From assembly GCF_900090245.1 (NCBI RefSeq), contig NZ_FMDN01000008.1:1-33787 (forward strand): 33,787 nucleotides of DNA. The letters run 5' to 3'. The notes beneath the pieces were generated by a model, which had not been told where the DNA came from, ran no database searches, and saw nothing but the letters and a program-made list of their open reading frames with translations. Origin of the DNA: Micromonospora halophytica (GTDB lineage Bacteria > Actinomycetota > Actinomycetes > Mycobacteriales > Micromonosporaceae). Of the stretch, positions 7,761-15,859 are shown in pieces. The position numbers and the translations under genes were made by a program. Each line of letters opens with the position of its first letter. Position 1 is the stretch's first letter.

Positions 7761-8845
7761 GGGAAGACCACCACCGAGCGGAGCACGTCGCCGTGGTGCA
7801 TCCGGGTGAACGCCTCCTCGACCTGCTCCAGCACGATCTCCTCGGTGACGAAGGCGTCGAGGTCGAGCCGGCCCTGCAGGTACAGCTCGGTGAGCAGCGG
7901 GAAATCGCGGCTGGGCAGGCAGTCGCCGTACCAGCTGGACTTGACCGCCCCGCCGCGGCCGAAGACGTCCAGCAGCGGCAGGTCGACGGTCATCTCCGGG
8001 GTGGGCACGCCGACCAGCACGACGGTGCCGGCCAGGTCGCGGGCGTAGAAGGCCTGCTTCCAGGTCTCCGGGCGGCCGACCGCGTCGATGACCACGTCGG
8101 CGCCGAAACCGCCGGTGGCGCCCCGGATCGCCTCGACCGCGTCCTCGGCGGAGGCGTTCACGGTGTGGGTGGCGCCGAACCTGCGGGCCCAGTCGAGCTT
8201 GCGGGCGTCGGTGTCGACCGCGATGATCGTCGTCGCGCCGGCCAGGGCCGCGCCGGCCACCGCCGCGTCACCGACCCCGCCGCAGCCGATCACGGCGACG
8301 GAGTCGCCCCGGGTGACCTGCCCGGTGTTCATCGCCGCGCCGAGGCCGGCCATCACGCCGCAGCCGAGCAGGCCGACGGCGGCGGGCCGGGCCGACGGGT
8401 CGACCTTCGTGCACTGCCCGGCGTGGACGAGGGTCTTCTCGGCGAACGCCCCGATGCCCAGGGCCGGGCTGAGTTCGGTGCCGTCGGTGAGGGTCATCCT
8501 CCGGGCAGCGTTGTGGGTGTTGAAGCAGTACCAGGGGCGCCCGCGCCGGCAGGCCCGGCACTCGCCGCAGACGGCCCGCCAGTTGAGCACCACGAAGTCG
8601 CCGGGCGCGACCTCGGTGACGCCCTCACCGACCGTCTCGACGATGCCGGCGGCCTCGTGGCCGAGCAGGAACGGGTAGTCGTCGTTGATGCCGCCCTCGC
8701 GGTAGTGCAGGTCGGTGTGGCAGACCCCGCAGGACTGCACCCTCACCACCGCCTCGCCGGGCCCCGGGTCGGGCACCACGATGGTGGTGACCTCGACCGG
8801 CGCGCCCTTGCGCCGTGAAATGACTCCCCGGACTTCCTGGCTCAC
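7757..8845 (-). CDS. mscR: S-(hydroxymethyl)mycothiol dehydrogenase
   Basis: Zinc-dependent medium-chain alcohol dehydrogenase of the MscR/AdhE2 type. It oxidises the formaldehyde-mycothiol adduct, and in some species reduces S-nitrosomycothiol, using NAD. From GTG 8845 the protein has 362 residues. The catalytic zinc region is SCGVCHTD (C39/C42) and LGHEAAG (H63/E64). The structural zinc Cys residues are C93, C96, C99 and C107. The Rossmann motif is [16 protein letters not shown] chose GTG 8845 because AGGAGGAG lies directly before it; the frame continues upstream to 8890 without family resemblance. First gene of a two-gene operon with the MBL hydrolase. Confidence 0.92.
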   Translation of the reverse strand: MSQEVRGVISRRKGAPVEVTTIVVPDPGPGEAVVRVQSCGVCHTDLHYREGGINDDYPFLLGHEAAGIVETVGEGVTEVAPGDFVVLNWRAVCGECRACRRGRPWYCFNTHNAARRMTLTDGTELSPALGIGAFAEKTLVHAGQCTKVDPSARPAAVGLLGCGVMAGLGAAMNTGQVTRGDSVAVIGCGGVGDAAVAGAALAGATTIIAVDTDARKLDWARRFGATHTVNASAEDAVEAIRGATGGFGADVVIDAVGRPETWKQAFYARDLAGTVVLVGVPTPEMTVDLPLLDVFGRGGAVKSSWYGDCLPSRDFPLLTELYLQGRLDLDAFVTEEIVLEQVEEAFTRMHHGDVLRSVVVFP

Positions 8846-9085
8846 GCTCTCCTCCTGCTTCCCGGCCGGCGGCGGCCGCGCGTCGGTCACGCTTCCCCAC
8901 CGAACCTAGCGCGATCGTCTCCCGCGGCCCGCCGGTCCGCCGGACACGCCGCCCGCGCGCCGGTCGCACGCCGCGATCGCGCCGGCTCCCTCCCGGGTAC
9001 GCGGACAGCCCGGCCCGGTGTGGCCAGGTGCCGCGGTCCACCGTCCCGGGCACCCCGCCGCGGTCGCTCTCCGTTGACCCGGCGG

Positions 9086-10192
9086 TCAGGCCGGGCGCAG
9101 GCCGATACGACCGTCCTCGTCGAGCGCGAAGCCGGTGCGGAACGGGCCGCCGAGGCGGTCGAGCAGGTCGGCGAGCCAGCGCGCCTCGGCCGGCGTCGCC
9201 CGCTGAAGTCGCATCCGGCGCATCCGGACCGGGGCCAGGCGCAGCCGGACCAGCCCTTCGGCGTCGAACGTGGGCAGGTGCAGCAGCCGCAGCTCAGGGC
9301 GGTACGACTCGTGCCCGCCGATCCCCTCGTAGTCGTCCACCAGGTCACCGGCGCCGTAGAGGACCAGCGCGCCCCGGTGCACCTCGATCGGGCGGGGATG
9401 ATGCGAGGAGTGGCCGTGCACCAGACGTACCCCCGCCTCCACCAGCCGGTGCGCGAACCGCACCTGCTCGCGCGGCACGTCGTACCCCCAGTTGGATCCC
9501 CAGTGCACGGAGACCGCCACCAGGTCGTCCGGGCCGGCCTCGCGGTCGATCCGCTCGACCAGCGCGGCGGCGCACGCCTCGCTCGCCGCCGGCAGGTACG
9601 CCACCCCGGCCCGCCGGTCGGTGGCCGCCCAGTGCGGCGGGACACCGCTGGACGGGGTGCCCACCGACCAGAGCAGCAGGCGGCCTCCGCCGCCCAACCG
9701 GACCCGGGCCGGGCGCCACGCCTCGGTCTCGTCGCGGCCGGCTCCCACCGGCGTGATGCCGGCCCGGCGCAGCGTGTCGAGGGTGTCGGCGAGCCCGTCC
9801 GGGCCGAAGTCGAGCACGTGGTTGTTGGCCAGCGCGCAGACGTCGAGCCGGGCGGCGGTGAGGCAGGCCAGGTTGTCCGGGTGCATCCGGTAGTGGATCC
9901 CCTTGCCCGGGGCGAAGGCGCCCCGGGCGGTCACCGCGGTCTCCAGGTTGACGATCCGCACGTCGGGCCGCAGCTCGTCGAGGAGCGCCAGCGCGTCCCC
10001 CCACGGCCAGTCCGGCGACGTCGGGCGGGGAACCGGCGCCGACACCGACCCGGCCAGCTCCACGTACCCGCGGGCGTCGGTGACGGCCTCCTCGCGCAGC
10101 TGCGGGGAGCCCGGCCGGGGCAGGATCTGGTCCACGCCCCGGCCGGTCATCACGTCCCCGCTGAGGAAGAGGGTCACCTCGTCGCCCGACAC
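9086..10192 (-). CDS. CapA-family metallophosphatase-like protein
   Basis: A 368-residue protein of the CapA/PgsA family (poly-gamma-glutamate capsule protein, calcineurin-like fold). Typical motifs are LFLSGDVMTGRGVDQ near the N-terminus, RIVNLETAVT, LANNHVLDFG, VSVHWGSNWGY and LVHGHSSHHP, which provide the metal-binding Asp, Asn and His residues of the fold. No signal peptide or membrane segment is visible, unlike CapA of Bacillus, and no other capsule genes are nearby, so a role in poly-gamma-glutamate synthesis is doubtful. The start is taken as GTG 10192; GTG 10177 is possible and ribosome-site evidence is weak for both. Confidence 0.85.
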   Translation of the reverse strand: MSGDEVTLFLSGDVMTGRGVDQILPRPGSPQLREEAVTDARGYVELAGSVSAPVPRPTSPDWPWGDALALLDELRPDVRIVNLETAVTARGAFAPGKGIHYRMHPDNLACLTAARLDVCALANNHVLDFGPDGLADTLDTLRRAGITPVGAGRDETEAWRPARVRLGGGGRLLLWSVGTPSSGVPPHWAATDRRAGVAYLPAASEACAAALVERIDREAGPDDLVAVSVHWGSNWGYDVPREQVRFAHRLVEAGVRLVHGHSSHHPRPIEVHRGALVLYGAGDLVDDYEGIGGHESYRPELRLLHLPTFDAEGLVRLRLAPVRMRRMRLQRATPAEARWLADLLDRLGGPFRTGFALDEDGRIGLRPA

Positions 10193-10311
10193 GCCGCCGC
10201 ATTCCCACCGGGAGCCGCTTCGCACCCCCGGTGGCCACGGGAATCGCACGGATCCAGCGTGAGCGGCGGGCGTCCCGGATACCAGGGCCCGGCACGCCCG
10301 ACGCCTCGCCG

Positions 10312-11211
10312 TCAGTCGGTCGCCGCGACCGTCGCCGACCGGTCACCGGTGGCAGGCCGGGCCTCGGCGGTGGCCCAGAAGTCCACCAGCATCCGGTGGA
10401 ACTCCTCGGCCCGCTCGACCTGCGGCAGGTGGCCGCAGTCGGTGAACAGGTGGGTGCGGGCCTTCGGCAGCCGGGCGCGGGCCGCGTCGAGGTGCGCGGC
10501 CGGAAGGATGAGGTCCCGATCGCCCCAGACGACCAACGTGGGGATGTCCCGCTCGTCCACCCGGGCCAGCAGCTCGTCGCGCCACTCGGGCCGTACGCCC
10601 CGGAAGGTGCCGAGGTGACGGCAGGTCTCCAGCATCACCCGCGCCGTGTACGGCTGCCCGGCGAGCTCCAGCGCGTGCGCGATCCGCTCGTCGGTGGCGA
10701 ACGCCGGGTCGTGGAAGAGGGTCCGCTCCACCCGGCGGGCGGCGGTGCGGCTCGGGCGCAGCAGCAGCCGACCCAGCGGGCGCAGCGTCAGCAGCCGCAG
10801 CGCGAGGGTCACCTCCGGGCCGAAGCCGGCGCTGTTGACCAGCGCGAGGCTGGCCACCCGGGCCGGCTCGGCGGCGGCGACCTGCATGGCGACCGCCCCG
10901 CCGAGGGAGTTGCCGACCAGGTGCGCCGGCTGGTCGACGCCGACCGCGTCGAGGTAGTGCCCGACGAAGCGGCCCAGCGCCGGCAGGGTGCACGGCTCGG
11001 CCATCGGCAGCGAACCGCCGTAGCCGGGCAGGTCGACGCTGTGCACCCGGAACTCCGACGCCAGCAGCTCGTGCTGTTCGGTGAAGTCGCGCAGCGAACG
11101 GCCGATGCCGTGCAGCAGCACCACCGGGGGCCCGTCGCCGTCGACGCGGTGGCGTACCCGCCGGCCTTCGACCGTCACGTGCCGGGGACGCAGCCCGGCC
11201 ACGGCGCTCAC
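10312..11211 (-). CDS. Alpha/beta-fold hydrolase
   Basis: A 299-residue serine hydrolase. The oxyanion motif HGIG is at 34-37 and the nucleophile elbow GNSLGG at 100-105 (S102). VVWGDRDLILP supplies the acid and DCGHLPQVER the His. It resembles C-C bond hydrolases and lipases of the family. Its GTG start at 11211 overlaps the stop of the SDR gene upstream by 4 bases, so it is the last gene of the monooxygenase-SDR-hydrolase operon. An esterase cleaving the ester made by a Baeyer-Villiger step would be logical here (inference). The substrate is unknown. Confidence 0.88.
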   Translation of the reverse strand: MSAVAGLRPRHVTVEGRRVRHRVDGDGPPVVLLHGIGRSLRDFTEQHELLASEFRVHSVDLPGYGGSLPMAEPCTLPALGRFVGHYLDAVGVDQPAHLVGNSLGGAVAMQVAAAEPARVASLALVNSAGFGPEVTLALRLLTLRPLGRLLLRPSRTAARRVERTLFHDPAFATDERIAHALELAGQPYTARVMLETCRHLGTFRGVRPEWRDELLARVDERDIPTLVVWGDRDLILPAAHLDAARARLPKARTHLFTDCGHLPQVERAEEFHRMLVDFWATAEARPATGDRSATVAATD

Positions 11212-12104
11212 GCCCGCTCCCCGGTGGACAGCTCCGGCGTGGCGGCCGGGCGGGTGGCCCGGCGGGCCGGGTCGCCGGCGGCGCGGTTGAGCCCGACCGC
11301 GAGGATCCGCCCGTACGAGGCGGGCGCGACCCGGGCCAGCAGGTCGGGCAGTTTCGCCGACCAGCCGATCAACACCCGGCCCCGGCGTCGCCGCACGCCG
11401 CGCAGGATCACCTCCGCCGCGGTCGCCGGTGGGATGGAGAGCAGCCTCTCGAACTGGCGCAGGCCGGTCTCGTACTCCTCGCGTGCCACGCCGCTGCCCA
11501 CCCGGGCGTTGCGGGCGATCGCGGTGGCGATGCCGCCCGGGTGCACCGACGTCACCCCGACGCTGTCGTCGAGCAGTTCGTGGCGCAGCGCCTCGGTGAA
11601 GCCGCGCACGGCGAACTTGCTGGCCGAGTAGGCCGCCTGCCCGGCCGGGGCGATCAGTCCGAAGAGGCTGGAGACGTTGACCAGGTGGGAGCCGGGCTCG
11701 GCCTTGAGCGCCGGCAGCAGTGCGTGGGTCAACCGGACCACCGCCCGGAAGTTGATGTCGAGCACCCAGTCGAACTCGTCGAGAGTGACCTGGTCGAAGC
11801 GTCCGCCGAGGGCGACCCCGGCGTTGTTGGCCAGCAGCCGCAGCCGGGGGTGGCGGGCGCGGATCTCCTCGGCGACCCGGTCGGTGGCGGCCGGGTCGGC
11901 GAGGTCGACCACGTGCGTGTCGACCTGGCGGTCGGGGTGGGCGGCGCGGATCGCCGCCGCCACCGCGTCGAGCCGGTCGGCGTCCCGGTCGAGCAGGACC
12001 AGGTGGCTGCCGCGGCGGGCGAGCCCGTGGGCGAGGGCCTCGCCGATCCCGCTCGCGGCGCCGGTGACCACAGCGGTCCCGGCGGTGAAGACGAATGGTC
12101 GCAC
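11208..12104 (-). CDS. Short-chain dehydrogenase/reductase
   Basis: A 298-residue classical SDR. The cofactor motif TGAASGIGEA is at 14-23, NNAG at 93-96, the catalytic Ser near 145-146 (VNVSS), and YSASK at 159-163 (Y159/K163). D39-R40 after the second strand is compatible with NADH or NADPH use. The C-terminus is extended beyond the usual 250 residues, as in Rv3085-like SDRs. AAGGAGG lies 4 bases before the GTG at 12104. It is 52 bases downstream of the monooxygenase gene and overlaps the hydrolase gene, so all three are probably co-transcribed. Confidence 0.9.
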   Translation of the reverse strand: MRPFVFTAGTAVVTGAASGIGEALAHGLARRGSHLVLLDRDADRLDAVAAAIRAAHPDRQVDTHVVDLADPAATDRVAEEIRARHPRLRLLANNAGVALGGRFDQVTLDEFDWVLDINFRAVVRLTHALLPALKAEPGSHLVNVSSLFGLIAPAGQAAYSASKFAVRGFTEALRHELLDDSVGVTSVHPGGIATAIARNARVGSGVAREEYETGLRQFERLLSIPPATAAEVILRGVRRRRGRVLIGWSAKLPDLLARVAPASYGRILAVGLNRAAGDPARRATRPAATPELSTGERA

Positions 12105-12156
12105 GCGGCCTCCTTGCGGCGCGGATGGTGCCTGGTGGTGGTGTGGTGGGCCCCGG

Positions 12157-13662
12157 TCAGGCGACCGGCGCCCCGGCGGTACGGGTGTCGGCGGACGCGG
12201 CCGACCCGGTGGCCCGGGAGAAGCGGACCCCCTCGTCGACGAGCCGGCCGTGCTTCATCAGGATGACGTCCCGGGCGTAGTTCTGGTGGAGCCGCCACGG
12301 GGCGCGGGCGCCCTGCTTGGGCAGCGCGTCGACGCTGCGCAGCACGTACCCCGACTTCAGGTCGATCAGCGGTACCCGGGCAGCGTCGGCCGGGGCGACC
12401 GGGGTGACGATCTGCTGGCCGGTGTCGTCGAGGTGGCGCAGCAGCCGGTTGACGTACGTGGCGACCAGATCGGCCTTCAGCGTCCACGACGCGTTGGTGT
12501 AGCCGATCGTCATCGCGAAGTTCGGCACGCCGGAGAGCATCATTCCCTTGTACGCCACGGTCCGCGCCAGATCGACGTCGACGCCGTCCACGACCAGGCG
12601 CATGCCGCCGAGGGCGAGCAGGTTGAGCCCGGTGGCGCTGACGACGACGTCGGCGGGCAGCTCCTCCCCCGAGCTGAGCCGGATGCCGTGCGGGGTGAAG
12701 GTGTCGATGGTGTCGGTGACCACCGAGGCGCGTCCCGCCGTCACCGCGTCGAAGAGGTCGCCGTCGGGCACCACGCAGAGCCGCTGGTCCCAGGGGTCGT
12801 AGCGGGGTGAGAAGTGCCGGTCGACGTCGTACCCGGCGGGGAGCCGGCCCTTCGCGGCACGGCGCAGGAACGACTTCACCAGCTTCGGGGCGCGCCGGCT
12901 GAGCTGGAAGTTGGCGGTGCCGAGCAGCACGTTCTTCCAGCGCACCACCGGGTACACGGCCTTCTCCGGCAGCCAGCGCCGCAGCGTGTCGGCGACCACG
13001 TCGCGCGACGGCAGCGAGATGACGTACGTGGGTGAGCGCTGCAGCATGGTGACGTGCGCGGCCCGCTCGGCCAGCGCCGGCACCAGGGTCACCGCCGTGG
13101 CGCCGCTGCCGATCACCACCACCCGCTTGCCGGCGACGTCGAGCTGCTCCGGCCAGTGCTGCGGGTGCACCAGTTGGCCGGTGTACCGGTCGAGACCGGG
13201 GAACTCGGGGGTGTAGCCGGCGTCGTACCGGTAGTACCCGGAGCAGGTGTGCAGGAACGAGCAGGTGAGCGCGACAGCCTCGTCGGTGTCGTCGCGGTGG
13301 ACGTGCACGGTCCAGCGGGCGGTGACGCTGTCCCATTCGGCGCGCACGACCCGGTGGTGGAAGCGGATGTGCTCCTCGACGCCGTACTCGCGGGCGGTCT
13401 CGCGCACGTAGTCGCGGATGGAGTCGCCGTCGGCGATCGCCTTCGGGTCGGTCCACGGCTTGAACGAGTAGCCGAGGGTGAACATGTCCGAGTCGGAGCG
13501 GATGCCGGGGTAGCGGAACAGGTCCCAGGTGCCGCCGATCGCGCCGCGCGCCTCCAGCACGGCGTACGTCGTGTCGGGACGGTCGCGGCGGAGGTGGCAG
13601 GCGGCGCCGACGCCGGACAGGCCGGCGCCGACGACGAGCACGTCGACGTGGTCGGAGGCCAT
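12157..13662 (-). CDS. ethA: EthA-like FAD/NADPH Baeyer-Villiger monooxygenase
   Basis: A 501-residue flavoprotein monooxygenase. The FAD-binding Rossmann motif VVGAGLSGVGA is at 10-20 and the NADPH motif VVIGSGATAVTL at 182-193. The linker FPGLDRYTGQLVHPQHW (154-170) matches the EthA/MymA form of the Baeyer-Villiger signature. Mycobacterial EthA oxidises ketones and sulfur compounds, including the prodrug ethionamide. The ATG at 13662 has GGGAG upstream. First gene of an operon with SDR and hydrolase genes, divergent from an EthR-like repressor. The gene set also resembles the mycobacterial mymA operon (monooxygenase, lipase-like, SDR). The physiological substrate is unknown. Confidence 0.9.
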   Translation of the reverse strand: MASDHVDVLVVGAGLSGVGAACHLRRDRPDTTYAVLEARGAIGGTWDLFRYPGIRSDSDMFTLGYSFKPWTDPKAIADGDSIRDYVRETAREYGVEEHIRFHHRVVRAEWDSVTARWTVHVHRDDTDEAVALTCSFLHTCSGYYRYDAGYTPEFPGLDRYTGQLVHPQHWPEQLDVAGKRVVVIGSGATAVTLVPALAERAAHVTMLQRSPTYVISLPSRDVVADTLRRWLPEKAVYPVVRWKNVLLGTANFQLSRRAPKLVKSFLRRAAKGRLPAGYDVDRHFSPRYDPWDQRLCVVPDGDLFDAVTAGRASVVTDTIDTFTPHGIRLSSGEELPADVVVSATGLNLLALGGMRLVVDGVDVDLARTVAYKGMMLSGVPNFAMTIGYTNASWTLKADLVATYVNRLLRHLDDTGQQIVTPVAPADAARVPLIDLKSGYVLRSVDALPKQGARAPWRLHQNYARDVILMKHGRLVDEGVRFSRATGSAASADTRTAGAPVA

Positions 13663-13692
13663 GGCATCTCCCGAGGCGAGGCAGTGGACCGG

Positions 13693-13722
13693 ACCCTATC
13701 CACCGCCGTCGACATGCGTCAA
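13693..13722 (-). promoter_or_regulatory. Candidate promoter of the ethA-like operon
   Basis: On the minus strand TTGACG (13722-13717) is followed after 18 bases by TAGGGT (13698-13693), a good actinomycete -35/-10 pair about 30 bases before the ATG at 13662. The -35 lies inside the candidate EthR-like operator, so binding there would block the promoter. Confidence 0.6.
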
Positions 13723-13772
13723 CACCCTGTCGAGAACCATCGACACTGTGTCGAGCGCGTGTAGCATCGACG
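13708..13772. promoter_or_regulatory. Candidate EthR-type operator with repeated TGTCGA/TCGACA half-sites
   Basis: Within 65 bases there are GTCGACATGCGTCAAC (13708-13723), TGTCGA (13728-13733), TCGACA (13740-13745, forming a perfect inverted repeat with the previous half-site around 6 bases), TGTCGA (13749-13754) and CATCGACG (13765-13772). The mycobacterial ethA-ethR operator, as I recall it, is a long region with TCGACAT...CGTTGA-type repeats bound by several EthR dimers. The arrangement here is similar and spans both divergent promoters. Assignment rests on this resemblance and on the neighbouring repressor. Confidence 0.65.
13740..13767 (+). promoter_or_regulatory. Candidate promoter of the ethR-like gene
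   Basis: TCGACA (13740-13745), 16 bases, then TAGCAT (13762-13767). The -10 ends 8 bases before the ATG at 13776 and there is no ribosome site, so the transcript is probably leaderless. The promoter overlaps the operator half-sites, implying autorepression. Confidence 0.5.
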
Positions 13773-13775
13773 CCC

Positions 13776-14432
13776 ATGACGACCGTCCGTACCTCCGCAC
13801 CGGCCGGGACCGGACGCGGGCGCCGCTCCGGGCGCTCGGCGGGCGACGACCGGGAGTCGGCCATCCTCGCCACCGCCGAGCGGCTGCTGGGACAGCGGGC
13901 CTTCTCCGAGATCTCCATCGACGACCTGGCCCGTGGCGCGGGCATCTCCCGGCCGACGTTCTACTTCTACTTCCCGTCCAAGGACGCGGTGCTGCTGACC
14001 CTGCTGGACCGGGTCACCGAGGAGGCCGACCGGGCCGCCGCCGACGTGCTGGTGCACCTCGCCGACGACCCGCGCGCCCGGTGGCGGGAACTGATCAGCC
14101 GTTTCCACGCCACCTTCGGCGCGCACCGGTCCGTGGTGCTCGCCTGCGCCGAGGTACGCGGCACGAACGCCGAGGTGCGCCGGCTCTGGGCGACCGTCCT
14201 GGAACGCTGGGTGCAGGCCGTCGAGGCGGCCATCGAGGCCGAGCGCCGCCGGGGCGCGGCCCCGGCCGGCCTGCCCGCGCGGGACCTGGCGATCGCACTG
14301 AACTCGATGAACGAGCGGGTCTGGTACGCCACCTTCGCCGGGGACGGACCGGCGGTGGCCGAACGGGACGTGGTCGACGTGCTGCTCGACGTCTGGCTGA
14401 CCGCCGTCTACCGCACCACCAGCCCGGCCTGA
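13776..14432 (+). CDS. ethR: EthR-like TetR-family repressor
   Basis: A 218-residue TetR regulator. The N-terminal helix-turn-helix (about 25-75) reads DLARGAGISRPTFYFYFPSK, nearly the same as recalled M. tuberculosis EthR, and the flanking GDDRESAILATAERLL, AVLLTLLDRV and ALNSMNERVWYATFAGD also match EthR, including the Asn-Glu-Arg stretch in its ligand-binding domain. EthR represses ethA and is released by small hydrophobic ligands. The divergent position relative to the EthA-like gene supports the same role here. The first 22 residues are Gly/Arg/Ser-rich and likely flexible. Confidence 0.9.
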   Translation: MTTVRTSAPAGTGRGRRSGRSAGDDRESAILATAERLLGQRAFSEISIDDLARGAGISRPTFYFYFPSKDAVLLTLLDRVTEEADRAAADVLVHLADDPRARWRELISRFHATFGAHRSVVLACAEVRGTNAEVRRLWATVLERWVQAVEAAIEAERRRGAAPAGLPARDLAIALNSMNERVWYATFAGDGPAVAERDVVDVLLDVWLTAVYRTTSPA

Positions 14433-14455
14433 GTCCACGACCGCCCCCGCGCCGC

Positions 14456-14486
14456 ACCGGAGGCTGATCCGATCCGGTCAGCCGGT
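14456..14486. terminator. Hairpin between convergent genes
   Basis: ACCGG-A-GGCTGA (14456-14467) pairs with TCAGCC-GGT (14478-14486) around a 10-base loop, with one bulged A. It lies between the stop of the ethR-like gene (14432) and that of the MBL gene (14500). Confidence 0.5.
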
Positions 14487-14499
14487 GTCACGACCGTGC

Positions 14500-15102
14500 T
14501 CAGGCCGTCTCGCCCGGGGCGAGGCGGCGGTAGCCGGGGACCGTCTCGCCGAACCAGCCGTCGACGCTGGCCGTGCCGCGCTCGTTGAGCTGGGCGTCGT
14601 GGATCGGGTACGCCCGTGCCGCGCCGACCGCCCGGGCGAAGCTGATCGCCTCGGTCAGCTTCAGCCAGGAGCCCTGCGCGGGCAGCAGCAGCGTCTGCAC
14701 CGGCTGCTCCGGCAGGTGCAGGGCGTCGCCGGGGTGGTAGACCTCGCCGTCGATCACGTACCCGAGGTTGGCGCAGTCGGGCCGGCCGTCGTGGATGACG
14801 GCGTGCCGGCCACCCACTGCGGTGACCGCGAAGCCGGCCGCGTCGAACCGCTGCCCCGCCCGGACCCGGGTCACCGGCAGCGGGGCCAGGGCCGGCAGAT
14901 CGGCGTCGTCGGGGGCGAAGACCGGCACGCCGAGGCCGGCGAGGCGGAGCACGTCGACGTGGTCGGTGTGTTCGTGGGTGACCAGGACGGCGTCCGCCCC
15001 GGCGAGGGCGCGCGGCTCGCTCCAGGTGCCCGGGTCGACGACCAGCACCCGCCCGTCGCGTTCGATCCGGACGCAGGCGTGGGTGTATTTGGTGATCCGC
15101 AT
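14500..15102 (-). CDS. MBL-fold metal-dependent hydrolase, UlaG-like
   Basis: A 200-residue metallo-beta-lactamase-fold protein of the UlaG/YtkL-like group, which starts directly with the beta strand (MRITKYTHACVRIE). The metal site THEHTDHVD is at 42-50, with further ligands expected in GGRHAVIHDG and HPGDALHLP. The terminal APGET is common in this group. The substrate is unknown; relatives include lactonases, phosphodiesterases and RNases. A TAGCGT hexamer ends 6 bases before the ATG at 15102, consistent with a leaderless transcript. It converges on the ethR-like gene. Confidence 0.87.
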   Translation of the reverse strand: MRITKYTHACVRIERDGRVLVVDPGTWSEPRALAGADAVLVTHEHTDHVDVLRLAGLGVPVFAPDDADLPALAPLPVTRVRAGQRFDAAGFAVTAVGGRHAVIHDGRPDCANLGYVIDGEVYHPGDALHLPEQPVQTLLLPAQGSWLKLTEAISFARAVGAARAYPIHDAQLNERGTASVDGWFGETVPGYRRLAPGETA

Positions 15103-15354
15103 CGGCCGACGCTACGCCGTACGCGCCGCTCCCGCCGTCCCACACCGGCCCACGTCCCCGTCGACCGGCGCAGGCGTGGGACCGGTCGACGCCCCACGCC
15201 GCGTACCACCGGCCGGCCAGGTGGACCGGTCAGGCCGGGACCGTCGTCGTCGCGCAGGATCCGGTCGAACTCCGCCGGGGTGATCTCCTGTCGGTGCAGC
15301 CGGAGTGCGACAGTTTCGCCGGAGCGGGCCGTGCGGGACCGGCATGATCGGGGC

Positions 15355-15786
15355 ATGGACCGAGGGCACCGCGCCGTCCCGCACACCGCCGACGTACGCA
15401 TCGAGGCGTGGGCACCGGAGCGGGAGGGCTGTCTCGCCGAGGCGGTCGCCGCGCTGGTGGAGACCTTCGCCGACACCACCGACGCGACGCCGGACGGCGA
15501 GACGACGGTCGGGCTGCCGGCCGGCGACGACACCGGGCTGCTGGTGGGGCTCCTCGACGAGGTGATCTTCCGGTTGGAGACCGAGGGAACGCTGCCCCTG
15601 GTGACCGAGGCGCAGACCGTCGACGGCGGGCTGCGGGTGCGGTGGCGCACGGTGGACGCCGACGCGGTGGAACTGGTCGGCGCGGTGGAACTGGTCGGCG
15701 CGGTGCCGAAGGCGGTCTCGCTGCACGGGCTGCGGTTCGGCCGCGACGACACGGGCTGGTCCTGCGTGGTGACCGTCGACGTGTGA
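15355..15786 (+). CDS. Archease, RtcB cofactor
   Basis: A 143-residue archease-family protein (DUF101). Archease promotes multiple-turnover guanylylation of the RNA ligase RtcB. Family features are the N-terminal HTADVRIEAWAP with the conserved His-Thr-Ala-Asp metal site, EAVAALVETFAD, LLVGLLDEVIFRLE and KAVSLHGLRF; the C-terminal Asp-containing VTVDV supplies the remaining metal ligand. An 18-bp tandem duplication (15663-15705) adds a second VELVGA before PKAVSLHG. The ATG at 15355 is preceded by CATGAT ending 6 bases upstream and has no ribosome site. It converges on rtcB, its functional partner. Confidence 0.9.
   Translation: MDRGHRAVPHTADVRIEAWAPEREGCLAEAVAALVETFADTTDATPDGETTVGLPAGDDTGLLVGLLDEVIFRLETEGTLPLVTEAQTVDGGLRVRWRTVDADAVELVGAVELVGAVPKAVSLHGLRFGRDDTGWSCVVTVDV
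15663..15705 (+). repeat. 18-bp in-frame tandem duplication inside the archease gene
   Basis: CGCGGTGGAACTGGTCGG occurs at 15663-15680 and again at 15681-15698, and CGCGGTG continues at 15699-15705. The two full units are identical, which suggests a recent slippage event. The product has six extra residues (VELVGA repeated). Confidence 0.9.
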
Positions 15787-15810
15787 CCGGCACCCGGTCG
15801 TACGGGGCGC

Positions 15811-15831
15811 GGGGCGGCACCGGACCGCCCC
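15811..15831. terminator. Hairpin between archease and rtcB
   Basis: GGGGCGG (15811-15817) pairs perfectly with CCGCCCC (15825-15831) around a 7-base loop, 25 bases after the archease stop and 29 bases before the rtcB stop. Likely bidirectional. Confidence 0.6.
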
Positions 15832-15859
15832 GGGCGACGGGTGGTCGTCGCCGGCCGGC

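Noticed and set aside
10312..14432. Calling the locus the mycobacterial mymA operon
   Set aside because: The enzymes fit, but mymA is controlled by the AraC-type VirS, whereas this locus has an EthR-like TetR gene and lacks the adh, fadD13 and tgs genes.
15231..15306. Minus-strand segment reading LRLHRQEITPAEFDRILRDD
   Set aside because: It looks like a piece of a real protein, but it has no start codon with a ribosome site, and the frame runs on into non-protein-like sequence. It may be a remnant; not enough to annotate.
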